Below, piece by piece: positions 44,384 to 52,572 of a stretch of 64,000 nt of DNA (position 1 is its first letter; every line of letters starts with the position of its first letter). The notes under the pieces were generated by a model. The model had not been told where the DNA came from and made no database searches. It saw nothing but the letters and a program-made list of their open reading frames with translations. A program made the translations under genes and the position numbers. The DNA comes from Pedobacter endophyticus (GTDB taxonomy: Bacteria; Bacteroidota; Bacteroidia; Sphingobacteriales; Sphingobacteriaceae), in the NCBI RefSeq assembly GCF_015679185.1, contig NZ_CP064939.1:4650001-4714000 (forward strand), read 5' to 3'.

Positions 44384-45910
44384 CTAGTGCTTAAAATGCC
44401 TTACGCCAGTAGTTACCATTGCAATGCCTTTTTCGTTTGCCTTTGCAACCGAATCAGCATCTTTAATCGATCCGCCGGGTTGTAAAACCGCAGTAATTCC
44501 TGCATCGGCAGCTATTTCTACACAATCAGGAAATGGGAAAAAAGCATCAGATGCCATTGCCGAACCCGCAACACTAAAGCCAAACGAAGCTGCTTTTTCA
44601 ATCGCCTGTCTCAATGCGTCAACACGCGAAGTCTGGCCCACGCCGCTTGCAATCAGTACATCATTTTTAACCAAAACGATTGTGTTCGATTTGGTGTGCT
44701 TAACAATTTTATTGGCAAAATGAAGGTCTTTAAGTTCCTGTTCGGTTGGTGCTTTATCAGTAACAGTCGTCATTTGCTCAGGACCCTCGATAATTAAATC
44801 TTTATCCTGCTCAATAACCCCATTTAACAAAGTTTTGAATTGCTTTTTGCTCAATTCAACATTATTGCGCTGTAAAATAACGCGATTTTTCTTTTTGCTG
44901 AACAACTCAACGGCCTCTGGCTGGTAAGATGGTGCAATTAAAACCTCAAAAAATAAGTTGTTAATTTCTTCTGCAGTTGCCAAATCGACCTCAACATTGG
45001 TAATTAATACACCACCAAAAGCCGAAACCGGATCGCAAGCCAGGGCATCAATCCACGCTTGTTTAACAGTAGGGCGAGAGGCAATGCCGCAAGCGTTGGT
45101 ATGTTTTAAAATGGCAAAAGTTGGATCTTCAAATTCGTCAATCAATGCCACAGCAGCATCAACATCAACAAGGTTGTTGTACGAAAGCTCTTTTCCGTTC
45201 AATTTGGTAAACATGGCATCTAAATCGCCATAAAATACCGCTCCCTGATGCGGGTTTTCGCCATAACGTAAGGTTTTGGCATCGGCCACACTTTGCTTAA
45301 ATACATCAAGCGGTTCTTCCTCATTAAAATAGTTAAAAATCGCAGTATCGTAATGAGAAGACGTATGAAACGCTTTTTTGGCATAAGCTTTACGCTGTGT
45401 CAAAGTGGTTTCACCGTTTTGTTCTTCTAATTGAGCTTGTAAAGTAGGGTAATCGTTTTTAGATGCAATAATCACTACATCGTTAAAGTTTTTGGCAGCG
45501 GCACGAATCAAAGAAATTCCGCCGATATCAATTTTTTCGATAATTTCCTCTGCTGTTCCTCCGGCTTTTACGGTTTCTTCAAATGGATATAAATCAACAA
45601 TAACCAAATCAATTTCAGGAATTTCGTAAGTTGAAATTTGCTCCTGATCGGAAGCTAAGCCCCGGCGATTTAAGATACCGCCAAAAACTTTTGGATGAAG
45701 CGTTTTAACACGTCCACCTAAAATTGAGGGATAACCCGTTAAATCTTCAACGGCCGTAACTGGTAAATTTAAATCCTTAATAAACTGCTCTGTACCACCG
45801 GTAGAGAATAATTGGACACCTTGAGCGGCTAACAATTTTACCAATGGCTCCAAACCATCCTTATAATATACTGAAATTAAAGCGTTTTTGATTTTAATGG
45901 GTTGACTCAT
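44384..45910 (-). CDS. purH: Bifunctional AICAR transformylase / IMP cyclohydrolase
   Basis: 508 aa, normal length. The N-terminal methylglyoxal-synthase-like cyclohydrolase domain (1-190) starts with IKNALISVYYKDG and has FSTGGTEQFIKD. The AICAR transformylase domain (about 200-508) has LKHTNACG with the catalytic Lys-His and SDAFFPFPD. It performs the last two steps of IMP synthesis. purN follows the same direction upstream (170 bp apart) but with its own promoter-like element. Confidence 0.98.
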   Translation of the reverse strand: MSQPIKIKNALISVYYKDGLEPLVKLLAAQGVQLFSTGGTEQFIKDLNLPVTAVEDLTGYPSILGGRVKTLHPKVFGGILNRRGLASDQEQISTYEIPEIDLVIVDLYPFEETVKAGGTAEEIIEKIDIGGISLIRAAAKNFNDVVIIASKNDYPTLQAQLEEQNGETTLTQRKAYAKKAFHTSSHYDTAIFNYFNEEEPLDVFKQSVADAKTLRYGENPHQGAVFYGDLDAMFTKLNGKELSYNNLVDVDAAVALIDEFEDPTFAILKHTNACGIASRPTVKQAWIDALACDPVSAFGGVLITNVEVDLATAEEINNLFFEVLIAPSYQPEAVELFSKKKNRVILQRNNVELSKKQFKTLLNGVIEQDKDLIIEGPEQMTTVTDKAPTEQELKDLHFANKIVKHTKSNTIVLVKNDVLIASGVGQTSRVDALRQAIEKAASFGFSVAGSAMASDAFFPFPDCVEIAADAGITAVLQPGGSIKDADSVAKANEKGIAMVTTGVRHFKH

Positions 45911-45930
45911 TCTAACTAAATTTTGAGCCG

Positions 45931-45938
45931 CAAAGGTA
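45931..45938 (-). promoter_or_regulatory. -7 promoter element of purH
   Basis: Reading the minus strand, TACCTTTG matches TAnnTTTG, 20 nt before the purH ATG. No obvious -33 TTG. Confidence 0.4.
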
Positions 45939-46077
45939 GTGAAACTGGTTTGTTTTTTAATGAGATTTAGCCCTCAAAATTGAAATTTATGTTCAGCTAT
46001 ATATCAGGAGTACCGTTCGAGAACACGAAATGTTTAAAGTTCTAAAAGTACGCGGTATAATTTTCTGCTAGAACGAC

Positions 46078-46656
46078 TTATTTCTTGATTTTTTTTACCA
46101 ACATTTCAACAATTCTTGGGTAATGAAGGTGCTCGAGTTGTTGGCCCTTAAATTTTACCATTTCGAGGTTGTCTTCTTTGTCAATTTTGTACCTGGCCTG
46201 ATAAATATATTCACCTTCGTCGTAATTTTCATCAACATAATGTATGGTAATACCGCCCTCGAGTTCGCCAGCGCTGATAACCGCATTATGTACATGGTCG
46301 CCGTACATGCCCTTGCCGCCAAATTTGGGTAAAATGGCAGGGTGAATATTCACAATCCGGCCGGGGTACTCGGCAATAAGGTTTTGAGGAATTAACCATA
46401 AAAATCCGGCAAGCACAATAAAGTCTATATCCAGATTTTTAAGCAGGTCGATTACATCGTCCGTTTTATAAAATTCGTTTTTATCAAAAATATGAGTCGG
46501 GATTTCGAAATTATCCGCTCTTTGAAGCACATAAGCGTCGGGATTGTTTGTCAAAACCAGGGAGATTTCGATTTCATTACTTCTTTTAAAGTGTTCCATG
46601 AGCTTTTGCGCATTAGAACCAGAACCAGAAGCAAAGATGGCTATTCGTTTTTTCAC
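46078..46656 (-). CDS. purN: Phosphoribosylglycinamide formyltransferase
   Basis: 192 aa. The start IAIFASGSGSNAQKLMEHF gives the phosphate-binding GSGSN loop (11-15). IVNIHPAILPKFGGKGMYG contains the catalytic Asn-His; HYVDENYDEGEYIYQ contains the catalytic Asp. It transfers a formyl group from 10-formyl-THF to GAR in purine synthesis. It precedes purH in the direction of transcription. Confidence 0.97.
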   Translation of the reverse strand: MKKRIAIFASGSGSNAQKLMEHFKRSNEIEISLVLTNNPDAYVLQRADNFEIPTHIFDKNEFYKTDDVIDLLKNLDIDFIVLAGFLWLIPQNLIAEYPGRIVNIHPAILPKFGGKGMYGDHVHNAVISAGELEGGITIHYVDENYDEGEYIYQARYKIDKEDNLEMVKFKGQQLEHLHYPRIVEMLVKKIKK

Positions 46657-46674
46657 TCAGTAAATCGTTTTGTC

Positions 46675-46682
46675 CAAAAATA
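46675..46682 (-). promoter_or_regulatory. -7 promoter element of purN
   Basis: Minus strand TATTTTTG matches TAnnTTTG, 18 nt before the purN start. Confidence 0.4.
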
Positions 46683-46818
46683 GTATTTTTGACGGTGTTT
46701 TCGCCACTGTATTTCATTTTTTATTATAACAAGGTAAAGTGTTATTAATGAATAATTTTAACGTATTTTTGAGCAATAAAATTGTAGGATGGAATTGAGA
46801 ATAAAAAAGTTAAATTGT

Positions 46819-46850
46819 TTTGTATATTTAAAACAATAACTCTATATTTG
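46819..46850 (+). promoter_or_regulatory. Promoter of rpsT
   Basis: TTTG at 46819-46822, 20-nt spacer, TATATTTG at 46843-46850. Close to the consensus used by rpsF and the tRNAs. Confidence 0.75.
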
Positions 46851-46900
46851 CAACCCGAATTATAGGAAACGATTAAGAAAAAATAAAAGGCTAAATAGAA

Positions 46901-47155
46901 ATGGCAAATCATAAATCTTCATTAAAAAGAATTAGAGCAAACGCAACAAAACGTTTACGCAACAGATACCAGGCAAAAACTACACGTACCTTTATTAAAA
47001 GATTACGTGCTGCAGAAGACAAAAAATCGGCATCAGATTTATTGCCTAAAGTGATCTCTATGTTAGATCGTTTAGCTAAAAAGAACATTATTCACAAAAA
47101 TAAAGCTGCTAACAACAAATCAAAATTAACGAAATTCGTTAACGGTTTAGCATAA
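46901..47155 (+). CDS. rpsT: 30S ribosomal protein bS20
   Basis: 84 aa, highly basic, all-helical. Starts MANHKSSLKRIRANATKRLRN, as in the family, and has LDRLAKKNIIHKNKAANNKS. It binds the 16S 5' domain. Monocistronic, with its own promoter and a strong terminator. Confidence 0.97.
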   Translation: MANHKSSLKRIRANATKRLRNRYQAKTTRTFIKRLRAAEDKKSASDLLPKVISMLDRLAKKNIIHKNKAANNKSKLTKFVNGLA

Positions 47156-47179
47156 TCCAGTTTTTTTACGATATTAGTA

Positions 47180-47217
47180 AAGGCATCCCAACCAAAAGTT
47201 GGGATGCCTTTTTTTTT
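47180..47217 (+). terminator. Terminator of rpsT
   Basis: 13-bp perfect stem AAGGCATCCCAAC / GTTGGGATGCCTT, loop CAAAA, then eight T. Confidence 0.92.
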
Positions 47218-47224
47218 GTAAAAT

Positions 47225-47923
47225 ATGGAAGAATACGATCATAAACTGGGTATAAAAATGTGGGCCGAAGAAGATCGTCCGCGTGAAAAATTATTGCAGA
47301 ACGGCCGAAGGCACTTAACAGATGCAGAATTAATAGCAATATTAATCGGTTCGGGAAATAAAGATGAAACGTCGGTCGACCTAAGTAAGCGGATTCTATC
47401 CTTTTATGAAAACAAGCTAACCAAATTGGGCAAGGCATCAATACAAGATCTTTCGAAGTTTAAGGGGATTGGCGAGGCAAAGGCACTATCGATAGTTGCA
47501 GCACTTGAACTAGGCTTGCGCAGAAAAGAAACTGAGGAAGAACAGATTGTTGAGGTTACGGCATCAAGCGATGCCCACAAATATCTGCTGCAAACTTTTG
47601 CCGATCTCAACCATGAGGAATTCTGGATCTTGCTCCTCAATCGTTCCAACCGCATCATTGGCAAGCATTTAATCAGCAAGGGAGGCCAGGCCGGAACGAT
47701 TGCCGATCCGAAAATTATCTTTAAAATCGCACTCGAAAATAATGCCGCAAGCATTGTGCTGGCCCATAACCATCCATCGGGCAGTTTAAAGCCCAGCGAA
47801 AGCGACGATAAACTCACTAAACAATTGATAAGATCCGGCGAAATGCTCAGCCTGCTTGTGGTTGACCATTTAATATTTGCCAATGAAAAATATTACAGCT
47901 ATAAAGATAACGATAACATGTAA
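47225..47923 (+). CDS. radC: RadC family JAB-domain protein
   Basis: 232 aa. Helix-hairpin-helix segment FKGIGEAKALSIVAALELG (about 82-100) followed by the JAB/MPN metalloprotease-like domain with HNHPSG near 180 and a downstream Ser-x3-Asp (SDDK). Despite the name, a DNA-repair role is not firmly established. Starts only 8 bp after the rpsT terminator, so it needs its own promoter or readthrough. Confidence 0.94.
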   Translation: MEEYDHKLGIKMWAEEDRPREKLLQNGRRHLTDAELIAILIGSGNKDETSVDLSKRILSFYENKLTKLGKASIQDLSKFKGIGEAKALSIVAALELGLRRKETEEEQIVEVTASSDAHKYLLQTFADLNHEEFWILLLNRSNRIIGKHLISKGGQAGTIADPKIIFKIALENNAASIVLAHNHPSGSLKPSESDDKLTKQLIRSGEMLSLLVVDHLIFANEKYYSYKDNDNM

Positions 47924-48014
47924 AACCGTTAATTAGCCGATGGCTGAGCTGAGCATAGCCGTGCATTCGGTAACAACTTTATATACAGTACCACGCTTAA
48001 GGTTAAGTTAACAC

Positions 48015-48022
48015 TAAATTTG
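48015..48022 (+). promoter_or_regulatory. -7 promoter element of the 48-51.4 kb cassette
   Basis: TAAATTTG matches TAnnTTTG, 31 nt before the first gene; no clear -33 TTG. Confidence 0.4.
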
Positions 48023-48053
48023 TATTATTGGCAAATCAAAATCGATTGAACTT

Positions 48054-48893
48054 ATGAAAACCCTTAAACTCATCGTTTCGCTGCTCGTAACCTCAACCAT
48101 GGCCCTCGCCCAAAAAAAAGAGGCGCCGATTAATTTAATTACCTACAACATCCGTTTAAATGTTGCCTCAGATGGCGTAAACGCCTGGCCAAACCGTAAA
48201 GATAACGTAAAGGCCTTAGTCAAGTTCCACGATGCAGATATTCTTTGCGTGCAAGAGGCGCTACCCGAACAATTTGATGCCTTGCTCGAAAACTCTAATT
48301 TTGATGTTGTTGGCGTTGGACGTGAGGATGGAAAACGTAAAGGCGAATTCTCGGCAGTTTATTTTGATAAAGACCGGTTTACCAAAAAGGACGGTGGGAC
48401 TTTTTGGCTTTCAGAAACGCCCGATGTACCATCGAAGGGATGGGATGCCGCGTTAAACCGTGTTTGCAGCTGGGTTAGGCTTTACGATAAATTGAACAAA
48501 AAAGAGTTTCTGGTTTTTAACACCCATTACGATCACATTGGAGTACAAGCCCGGATTGAATCTGCTAAACTATTAAAACAAAAAATACAGCAAATTGCGC
48601 CAACATTACCAGTTGTTTTTACCGGCGATTTAAACGTAACGCCAGAAACCGAGGCCATCGCCACAATTAAATCATTTTTGATTGATGCAAAAGAAATTTC
48701 CGAAGAACCGCCTTATGGGCCGAACGGAACCTTTAATGCCTTCGATTTTAATAGTGATTTGAAAAATAGAATCGATTATATCTTTGTAAATAAAGGCTTC
48801 AAAGTAAAGAAATTTGCTGTGTTAACCGATAGTAAGGATAAAAGGTATTTTTCAGACCATTTGCCTGTTTTTGTTAGGTTGTATATTAAATAA
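48054..48893 (+). CDS. Secreted endonuclease/exonuclease/phosphatase-fold protein
   Basis: 279 aa. Signal peptide (TLKLIVSLLVTSTMALAQ). EEP catalytic motifs in order: TYNIRL, VQEA (metal Glu), NTHYDHIG (catalytic His), GDLNVTPE (Asp/Asn), RIDYIFV and SDHLPV (Asp-His pair), so it is likely active. The fold covers nucleases, sphingomyelinases and phosphoinositide phosphatases. As the protein is exported, a phosphodiester of a lipid head group or extracellular DNA is plausible. It is the first gene of a tight cassette: the Lgt-like gene starts 5 bp after its stop. Confidence 0.9.
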   Translation: MKTLKLIVSLLVTSTMALAQKKEAPINLITYNIRLNVASDGVNAWPNRKDNVKALVKFHDADILCVQEALPEQFDALLENSNFDVVGVGREDGKRKGEFSAVYFDKDRFTKKDGGTFWLSETPDVPSKGWDAALNRVCSWVRLYDKLNKKEFLVFNTHYDHIGVQARIESAKLLKQKIQQIAPTLPVVFTGDLNVTPETEAIATIKSFLIDAKEISEEPPYGPNGTFNAFDFNSDLKNRIDYIFVNKGFKVKKFAVLTDSKDKRYFSDHLPVFVRLYIK

Positions 48894-48898
48894 GCAGC

Positions 48899-49654
48899 TT
48901 GAGCGCCATTCAGCCATCACCGTTTCCGTTTCAGTTCGAGCTTTTTGGCGAGCGTTTTCATTACCATTATATTTTCGAAACGCTGGCTTTTATTATCGGA
49001 ATCCGCGTTTACTGTTACTTAAAAAAGGGAATATCTGATCCGATCAGCGACGACAATCGGTTGTGGATTATGCTGGGCGCAATGCTGGGTGCCCTTGTAG
49101 GCTCGAGGATAGTTGCCGTTTTAGAAACGCCAGAGGTTTTAAACCATCTTACACTTTCCATATTGTATCAAAGCAAAACCATTGTAGGCGGTCTGCTTGG
49201 CGGTTTAATCGGGGTAGAACTCATTAAAAAAGCCATCAAGGTGAATGTAGCTTCCGGCGATATTTATGTTGTTCCTATAATAGTGGCGCTTTTTATCGGG
49301 CGTATCGGTTGTTTTTCAATGGGGATTGACGAACCAACCTACGGAATTCCTACCAGTTTTTTCACCGGCATGAACCTGGGCGATGGCATAAAAAGGCACC
49401 CGATTATGTTGTATGAGATGGTGTTTCTCATCAGTCTGTTACTGATGTTTAGCCGTATAAGAACGAGGAACATGCTCAACGGCGACCGTTTTAAGCTGTT
49501 TATGGTGCTGTACTTCCTTTTTCGGTTCCTGATCGAATTTATAAAGCCCTATCAAAACCTTTTTCTTCACTTAAGCAGCATTCATTGGTCAGCTATATTT
49601 ATTTTTCTGTATTATTATAAATTCATTTTCAGGATTATTAAATCCCCCAGCTAA
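48899..49654 (+). CDS. Divergent prolipoprotein diacylglyceryl transferase-like membrane protein
   Basis: 251 aa from a TTG start; no nearby ATG would keep the first transmembrane segment. About seven helices and the Lgt layout: GGLLGGLIGVELIKK, GRIGCFSMG, KRHPIMLYE and a late FRFLIEF. Aligning by eye with E. coli Lgt, Arg143 (GRIG) and the late Arg/Glu pair are kept. The His of HGGLIG (His103) is Leu, Asn146 is Cys, and Glu151 is replaced. It is therefore probably not the housekeeping lipoprotein enzyme but a relative with another lipid acceptor or donor. It sits between a phosphodiesterase-like gene and a radical SAM gene. Confidence 0.85.
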   Translation: MSAIQPSPFPFQFELFGERFHYHYIFETLAFIIGIRVYCYLKKGISDPISDDNRLWIMLGAMLGALVGSRIVAVLETPEVLNHLTLSILYQSKTIVGGLLGGLIGVELIKKAIKVNVASGDIYVVPIIVALFIGRIGCFSMGIDEPTYGIPTSFFTGMNLGDGIKRHPIMLYEMVFLISLLLMFSRIRTRNMLNGDRFKLFMVLYFLFRFLIEFIKPYQNLFLHLSSIHWSAIFIFLYYYKFIFRIIKSPS

Positions 49655-49662
49655 CCAACATT

Positions 49663-51057
49663 ATGGCAAACACCCGCGATTACATTTACTACGATTACAC
49701 AAAGAGCCTTTGTGCAGCATGTTTGCAACTTTGCGATGCAAAAATCGTATTTCAGGATGAAAAAGTTTTTATGCTGAAAAACTGCCGCACCCATGGCGAT
49801 AGCAAGGTAATGATAGCCGATGATGTAGAATATTACAAGCAAATACGGAATTTCAACAAGCAATCGGAAATGCCTTTAAAGTTTAATACCAAGGTGCACT
49901 ACGGCTGTCCTTAGGATTGTGGGTTGTGTACCGACCACGAACAGCACTCGTGTTTAACCGTTGTAGAAGTTACCGATCGATGCAACCTCGCCTGCCCAAC
50001 CTGCTACGCAATGTCGTCGCCGAATTATGGCCGTCACCGTACCCTCGAAGAAATAAACCGAATGCTCGACGTGGTGGTTGCTAACGAAGGTGAGCCCGAT
50101 GTGGTCCAATTATCTGGAGGCGAGCCCACTGTTCACCCCGAGTTTTTTGCCATACTGGATTTGGCCAAAACCAAGCCTATTAAACACTTAATGGTGAACA
50201 CCAATGGAATAAGAATTGCTAAAGACATTAAATTTGTTGAAAAACTGGCCACTTATATGCCCGATTTCGAAATTTATTTGCAGTTCGATAGTTTTAGTGC
50301 AGAGGTTTTAACCAAATTAAGGGGAGAAGACTTAACCGAAGTGAGGAGAAAAGCCATCGATCATTTAAATCAATTCAACATATCTACTACATTGGTGGTA
50401 ACGCTCCAAAATGGCTTAAACGATCATGAGATCGGCGACATACTGGCCTATGCGCTTAAACAGAAATGCGTTCGCGGAGTAACTTTCCAACCCACACAGG
50501 TGGCGGGCAGAAATGACGATTACAATGACCAAAAGGGGAGAATTACTTTAACCGAGGTGAGGCGGAAGATTTACGAGCAGTCGCCCATATTTACACCCCA
50601 AGATTTAATTCCCGTGCCCTGCAATCCTGATGCACTTTGCATGGCCTATGCATTAAAAGTAGGCGACGAGGTTTTCCCGATGACGCATTTGATCAACCCC
50701 GAGGATTTACTGAACAATTCCAAAAACACCATTGTTTTTGAGCATGACGAAAAGCTGAAGGAGCACATGATCAATTTGTTTAGCACAGGTGTATCGGTAG
50801 ATTGTGCCGAAAATACTTTTGGCGAGCTAATGTGCTGCCTGCCCCGCGTACAGTCGGATAATTTGAGTTATGATAACCTTTTCCGTATTATTATCATGAA
50901 TTTTATGGACCCCTTGGATTTCGATGTCAGGGCAGTTAAAAAGTCGTGCGTGCACATCGTTAGCGACAAATATAAAATCGTGCCTTTCGAAACCATGAAT
51001 ATTTTTTATCGTGATAATAAAATCGATGCAATCAGGGAAAAACTAAATATGAATTGA
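49663..51057 (+). pseudogene. Radical SAM protein with in-frame amber codon (Tes/MJ0619-like)
   Basis: Codons 1-83 (49663-49914) and the rest to 51057 are in one frame, interrupted only by TAG at 49912-49914. Read through, it is about 464 aa. N-terminal cysteines SLCAACLQLC and KNCRTHG suggest an auxiliary metal site. Then CP-stop-DCGLCTDHEQHSC, then the radical SAM cluster motif CNLACPTC (Cx3Cx2C), then QLSGGEPTVHP (the GGE motif). This arrangement (CPxDCGLCxxH plus CxxxCxxC) is that of the MJ0619/Tes-like radical SAM enzymes that act on pterins or join lipid chains. The stop replaces a residue in the conserved CPxDCG string. Either it is a genuine nonsense mutation, a sequencing error, or a readthrough. 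The downstream part could restart at a TTG at 49924. Confidence 0.8.
49912..49914 (+). other. In-frame amber codon in the radical SAM gene
   Basis: GGC TGT CCT TAG GAT TGT GGG: the stop sits in the middle of the Cys-Pro-x-Asp-Cys-Gly-Leu-Cys string, where Tyr, Phe or Trp would be expected. A single base change from TAC/TAT to TAG explains it. The flanking codons remain in frame and conserved in style on both sides. Confidence 0.9.
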
Positions 51058-51058
51058 T

Positions 51059-51247
51059 ATGCTCCTAATATTACTACTTCTTTACGGTTTGGCCATTGTT
51101 GGGCTGTTTTTAGGCGGAATTATCACCATAATTGTTAAATCATCAAATAACGAATCGACAAAAGTTGGTGTTAAAATGCTGATTGCGTCCGTTGTAATGG
51201 TTGTAATTGGCGGTGGTGCCTGCGCAGTTATACTAGCTAACGCTTAA
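51059..51247 (+). CDS. Small two-helix membrane protein A
   Basis: 62 aa: two hydrophobic segments (about residues 2-26 and 41-60) joined by a short polar loop IVKSSNNESTK. The ATG is one base after the radical SAM stop. It shares a pattern with the next gene: loop I-V/I-K-S-x-x-N and a second helix ending G-G/A-G-A-C-A-V/L-I-L-A/S-N, with an invariant Cys. No family recognised. Confidence 0.75.
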   Translation: MLLILLLLYGLAIVGLFLGGIITIIVKSSNNESTKVGVKMLIASVVMVVIGGGACAVILANA

Positions 51248-51250
51248 CCT

Positions 51251-51445
51251 ATGGAAATATTTATTGTTTACTGGGTGGCCGTTGTGGTGCTGTTTATTGT
51301 TGGCGTAATCCAGCTCATTATTAAATCGGCCAAAAATCAACCCCTAAAGCCCGCATTGAAACTCATTATCGCTTCCGTAATTTTGGTGGTTATCGGCGCA
51401 GGAGCCTGTGCATTGATTTTATCTAACCTGAGTATAGGGCACTAG
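51251..51445 (+). CDS. Small two-helix membrane protein B, paralogue of A
   Basis: 64 aa, starting 3 bp after the previous stop. Same architecture as the 51059 protein: helix, loop IIKSAKNQPLKP, helix VVIGAGACALILSN. The tandem pair looks like a recent or ancient duplication within the cassette. Both carry one Cys in the second helix. Confidence 0.75.
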   Translation: MEIFIVYWVAVVVLFIVGVIQLIIKSAKNQPLKPALKLIIASVILVVIGAGACALILSNLSIGH

Positions 51446-51717
51446 AATTGATCGCGTTTCCTGTCATCAACAACACATTCTCCGTCATCTCGGCAGTAGC
51501 GCTCCACAGGAGCTCCCTTGGAGGAGAGATCTTTTAAGTTTGTTGTACAGTTACTGTTCGGAGAACTCTCCCTTTCGCTTACGATAAAAAATTTGGTGCT
51601 CAGTCGAGATATTGAACTTTTAGCTTCCCGTCATCTCGACCGTAGCGCTCCACAGGAGCTCCCTTAGAGGAGAGAGCTTTTGTTTTGAAGACTGACGGCT
51701 GCCGGGGCGCCCGGAAG
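51446..51717. repeat. Two copies of an inverted 'cgctccacaggagctccc' repeat
   Basis: CGCTCCACAGGAGCTCCCTTGGAGGAGAG near 51500-51530 and a second copy near 51645-51675 (one base different), each containing a GGAGCTCC palindrome. Same composite family as 28880-28950 and 57605-57735. No gene. Confidence 0.6.
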
Positions 51718-52055
51718 CTAATGTCCAGCTAATATTTCTTCTAAAAAGATTTTTAGGTTCGGCAACTTGTTAACAACAATATCCCAAACAATATCATAGT
51801 CAATGCCGAAATAGTTATGAATAAGCTTATTTCGAGTGCTTAGAATTTTTCTCCATTCAATGTGAGGGTATTTATGGCGAAATTCGTCGTCTAGTTTCGA
51901 ACTTGCTTCTCCAATTATCTCGAGACTTCTAATCAATGCCCTAGAGAGAACAGGATCGTTGATTACTTTTTCTTTGTTTTTAGAAATTATTTGGTCAATA
52001 ACAAAATTGATTCATCTACGATGTCTTTAACTAATTCGTGATTAGATGCTAACAT
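51718..52055 (-). pseudogene. HepT RNase toxin, frameshifted
   Basis: Intact only from about 52000 down: ALIRSLEIIGEASSKL with the RNase motif RNKLIHNYF (R-x4-H-x-Y) and the family C-terminus VDY-like DYDIVWDIVVNKLPNLK. The start codon is at 52055, overlapping mntA by 14 bases, and reads MLASNHELVKDIVDES before running into a stop after 22 codons. Adding one A near 52002-52009 joins it to NFVIDQIISKNKEKV and restores a normal protein of about 112 aa. So a one-base deletion separates it from function, unless it is a sequencing error. Confidence 0.75.
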
Positions 52056-52359
52056 ATTGGGTTTGTTTTAAAATATGGGGACCAATATGTTTACTCAATG
52101 ATTGCGGAGTTACAATTTCAACTTTTCTGTTAAATAGCTCTTCAAGATAGAATGATAAATCAATAAAATTGTCGAAGTTTTTTTTCGAGGGCACAAATTC
52201 AATAAGTAAATCAATGTCGCTATCCTTTGTCACGCTGTCTGTGCTAAAAGAACCAAACACGCCCAGTTTTTCAACGCCAAATGATTTTATTTTTTCTGCA
52301 TTTGTTTTAAGCTGAGCAAGAAGCGCCGCTTTTGTATTTACCTCTATAGCCATAAACAA
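52042..52359 (-). CDS. MntA-type nucleotidyltransferase antitoxin
   Basis: 105 aa. Minimal nucleotidyltransferase with GSFSTDSVTKDSDID (GSx10DxD), which marks MntA antitoxins that AMPylate the HepT toxin on a tyrosine. It also shows VFGSF and LLIEFVPSK. Its end overlaps the start of the frameshifted hepT. A start at the second Met (52353) is possible. Confidence 0.88.
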   Translation of the reverse strand: MFMAIEVNTKAALLAQLKTNAEKIKSFGVEKLGVFGSFSTDSVTKDSDIDLLIEFVPSKKNFDNFIDLSFYLEELFNRKVEIVTPQSLSKHIGPHILKQTQYVSI

Positions 52360-52572
52360 ATATAGCTTTTAATAAACAAACTGTATATCGAACGGCCATG
52401 GCAAATTTCCAGTCGAAAGGACGCACTTTTAGCTCGCCGCCGGTAACACTCCGTCTATATTTCTCCTTTAACTTTCTGCTTTGGCCTTTAAATAATATCT
52501 TTGCGTTTTAGACATTGTTTTTTGAGCACTATCCATCTCAAATCTCACGTCTGGAATCTCAAATCTCAATAA

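Noticed and set aside
49912..49914. Amber read as pyrrolysine or selenocysteine
   Set aside because: Selenocysteine uses TGA; pyrrolysine machinery is not expected in Bacteroidota and no pyl gene is in the window.
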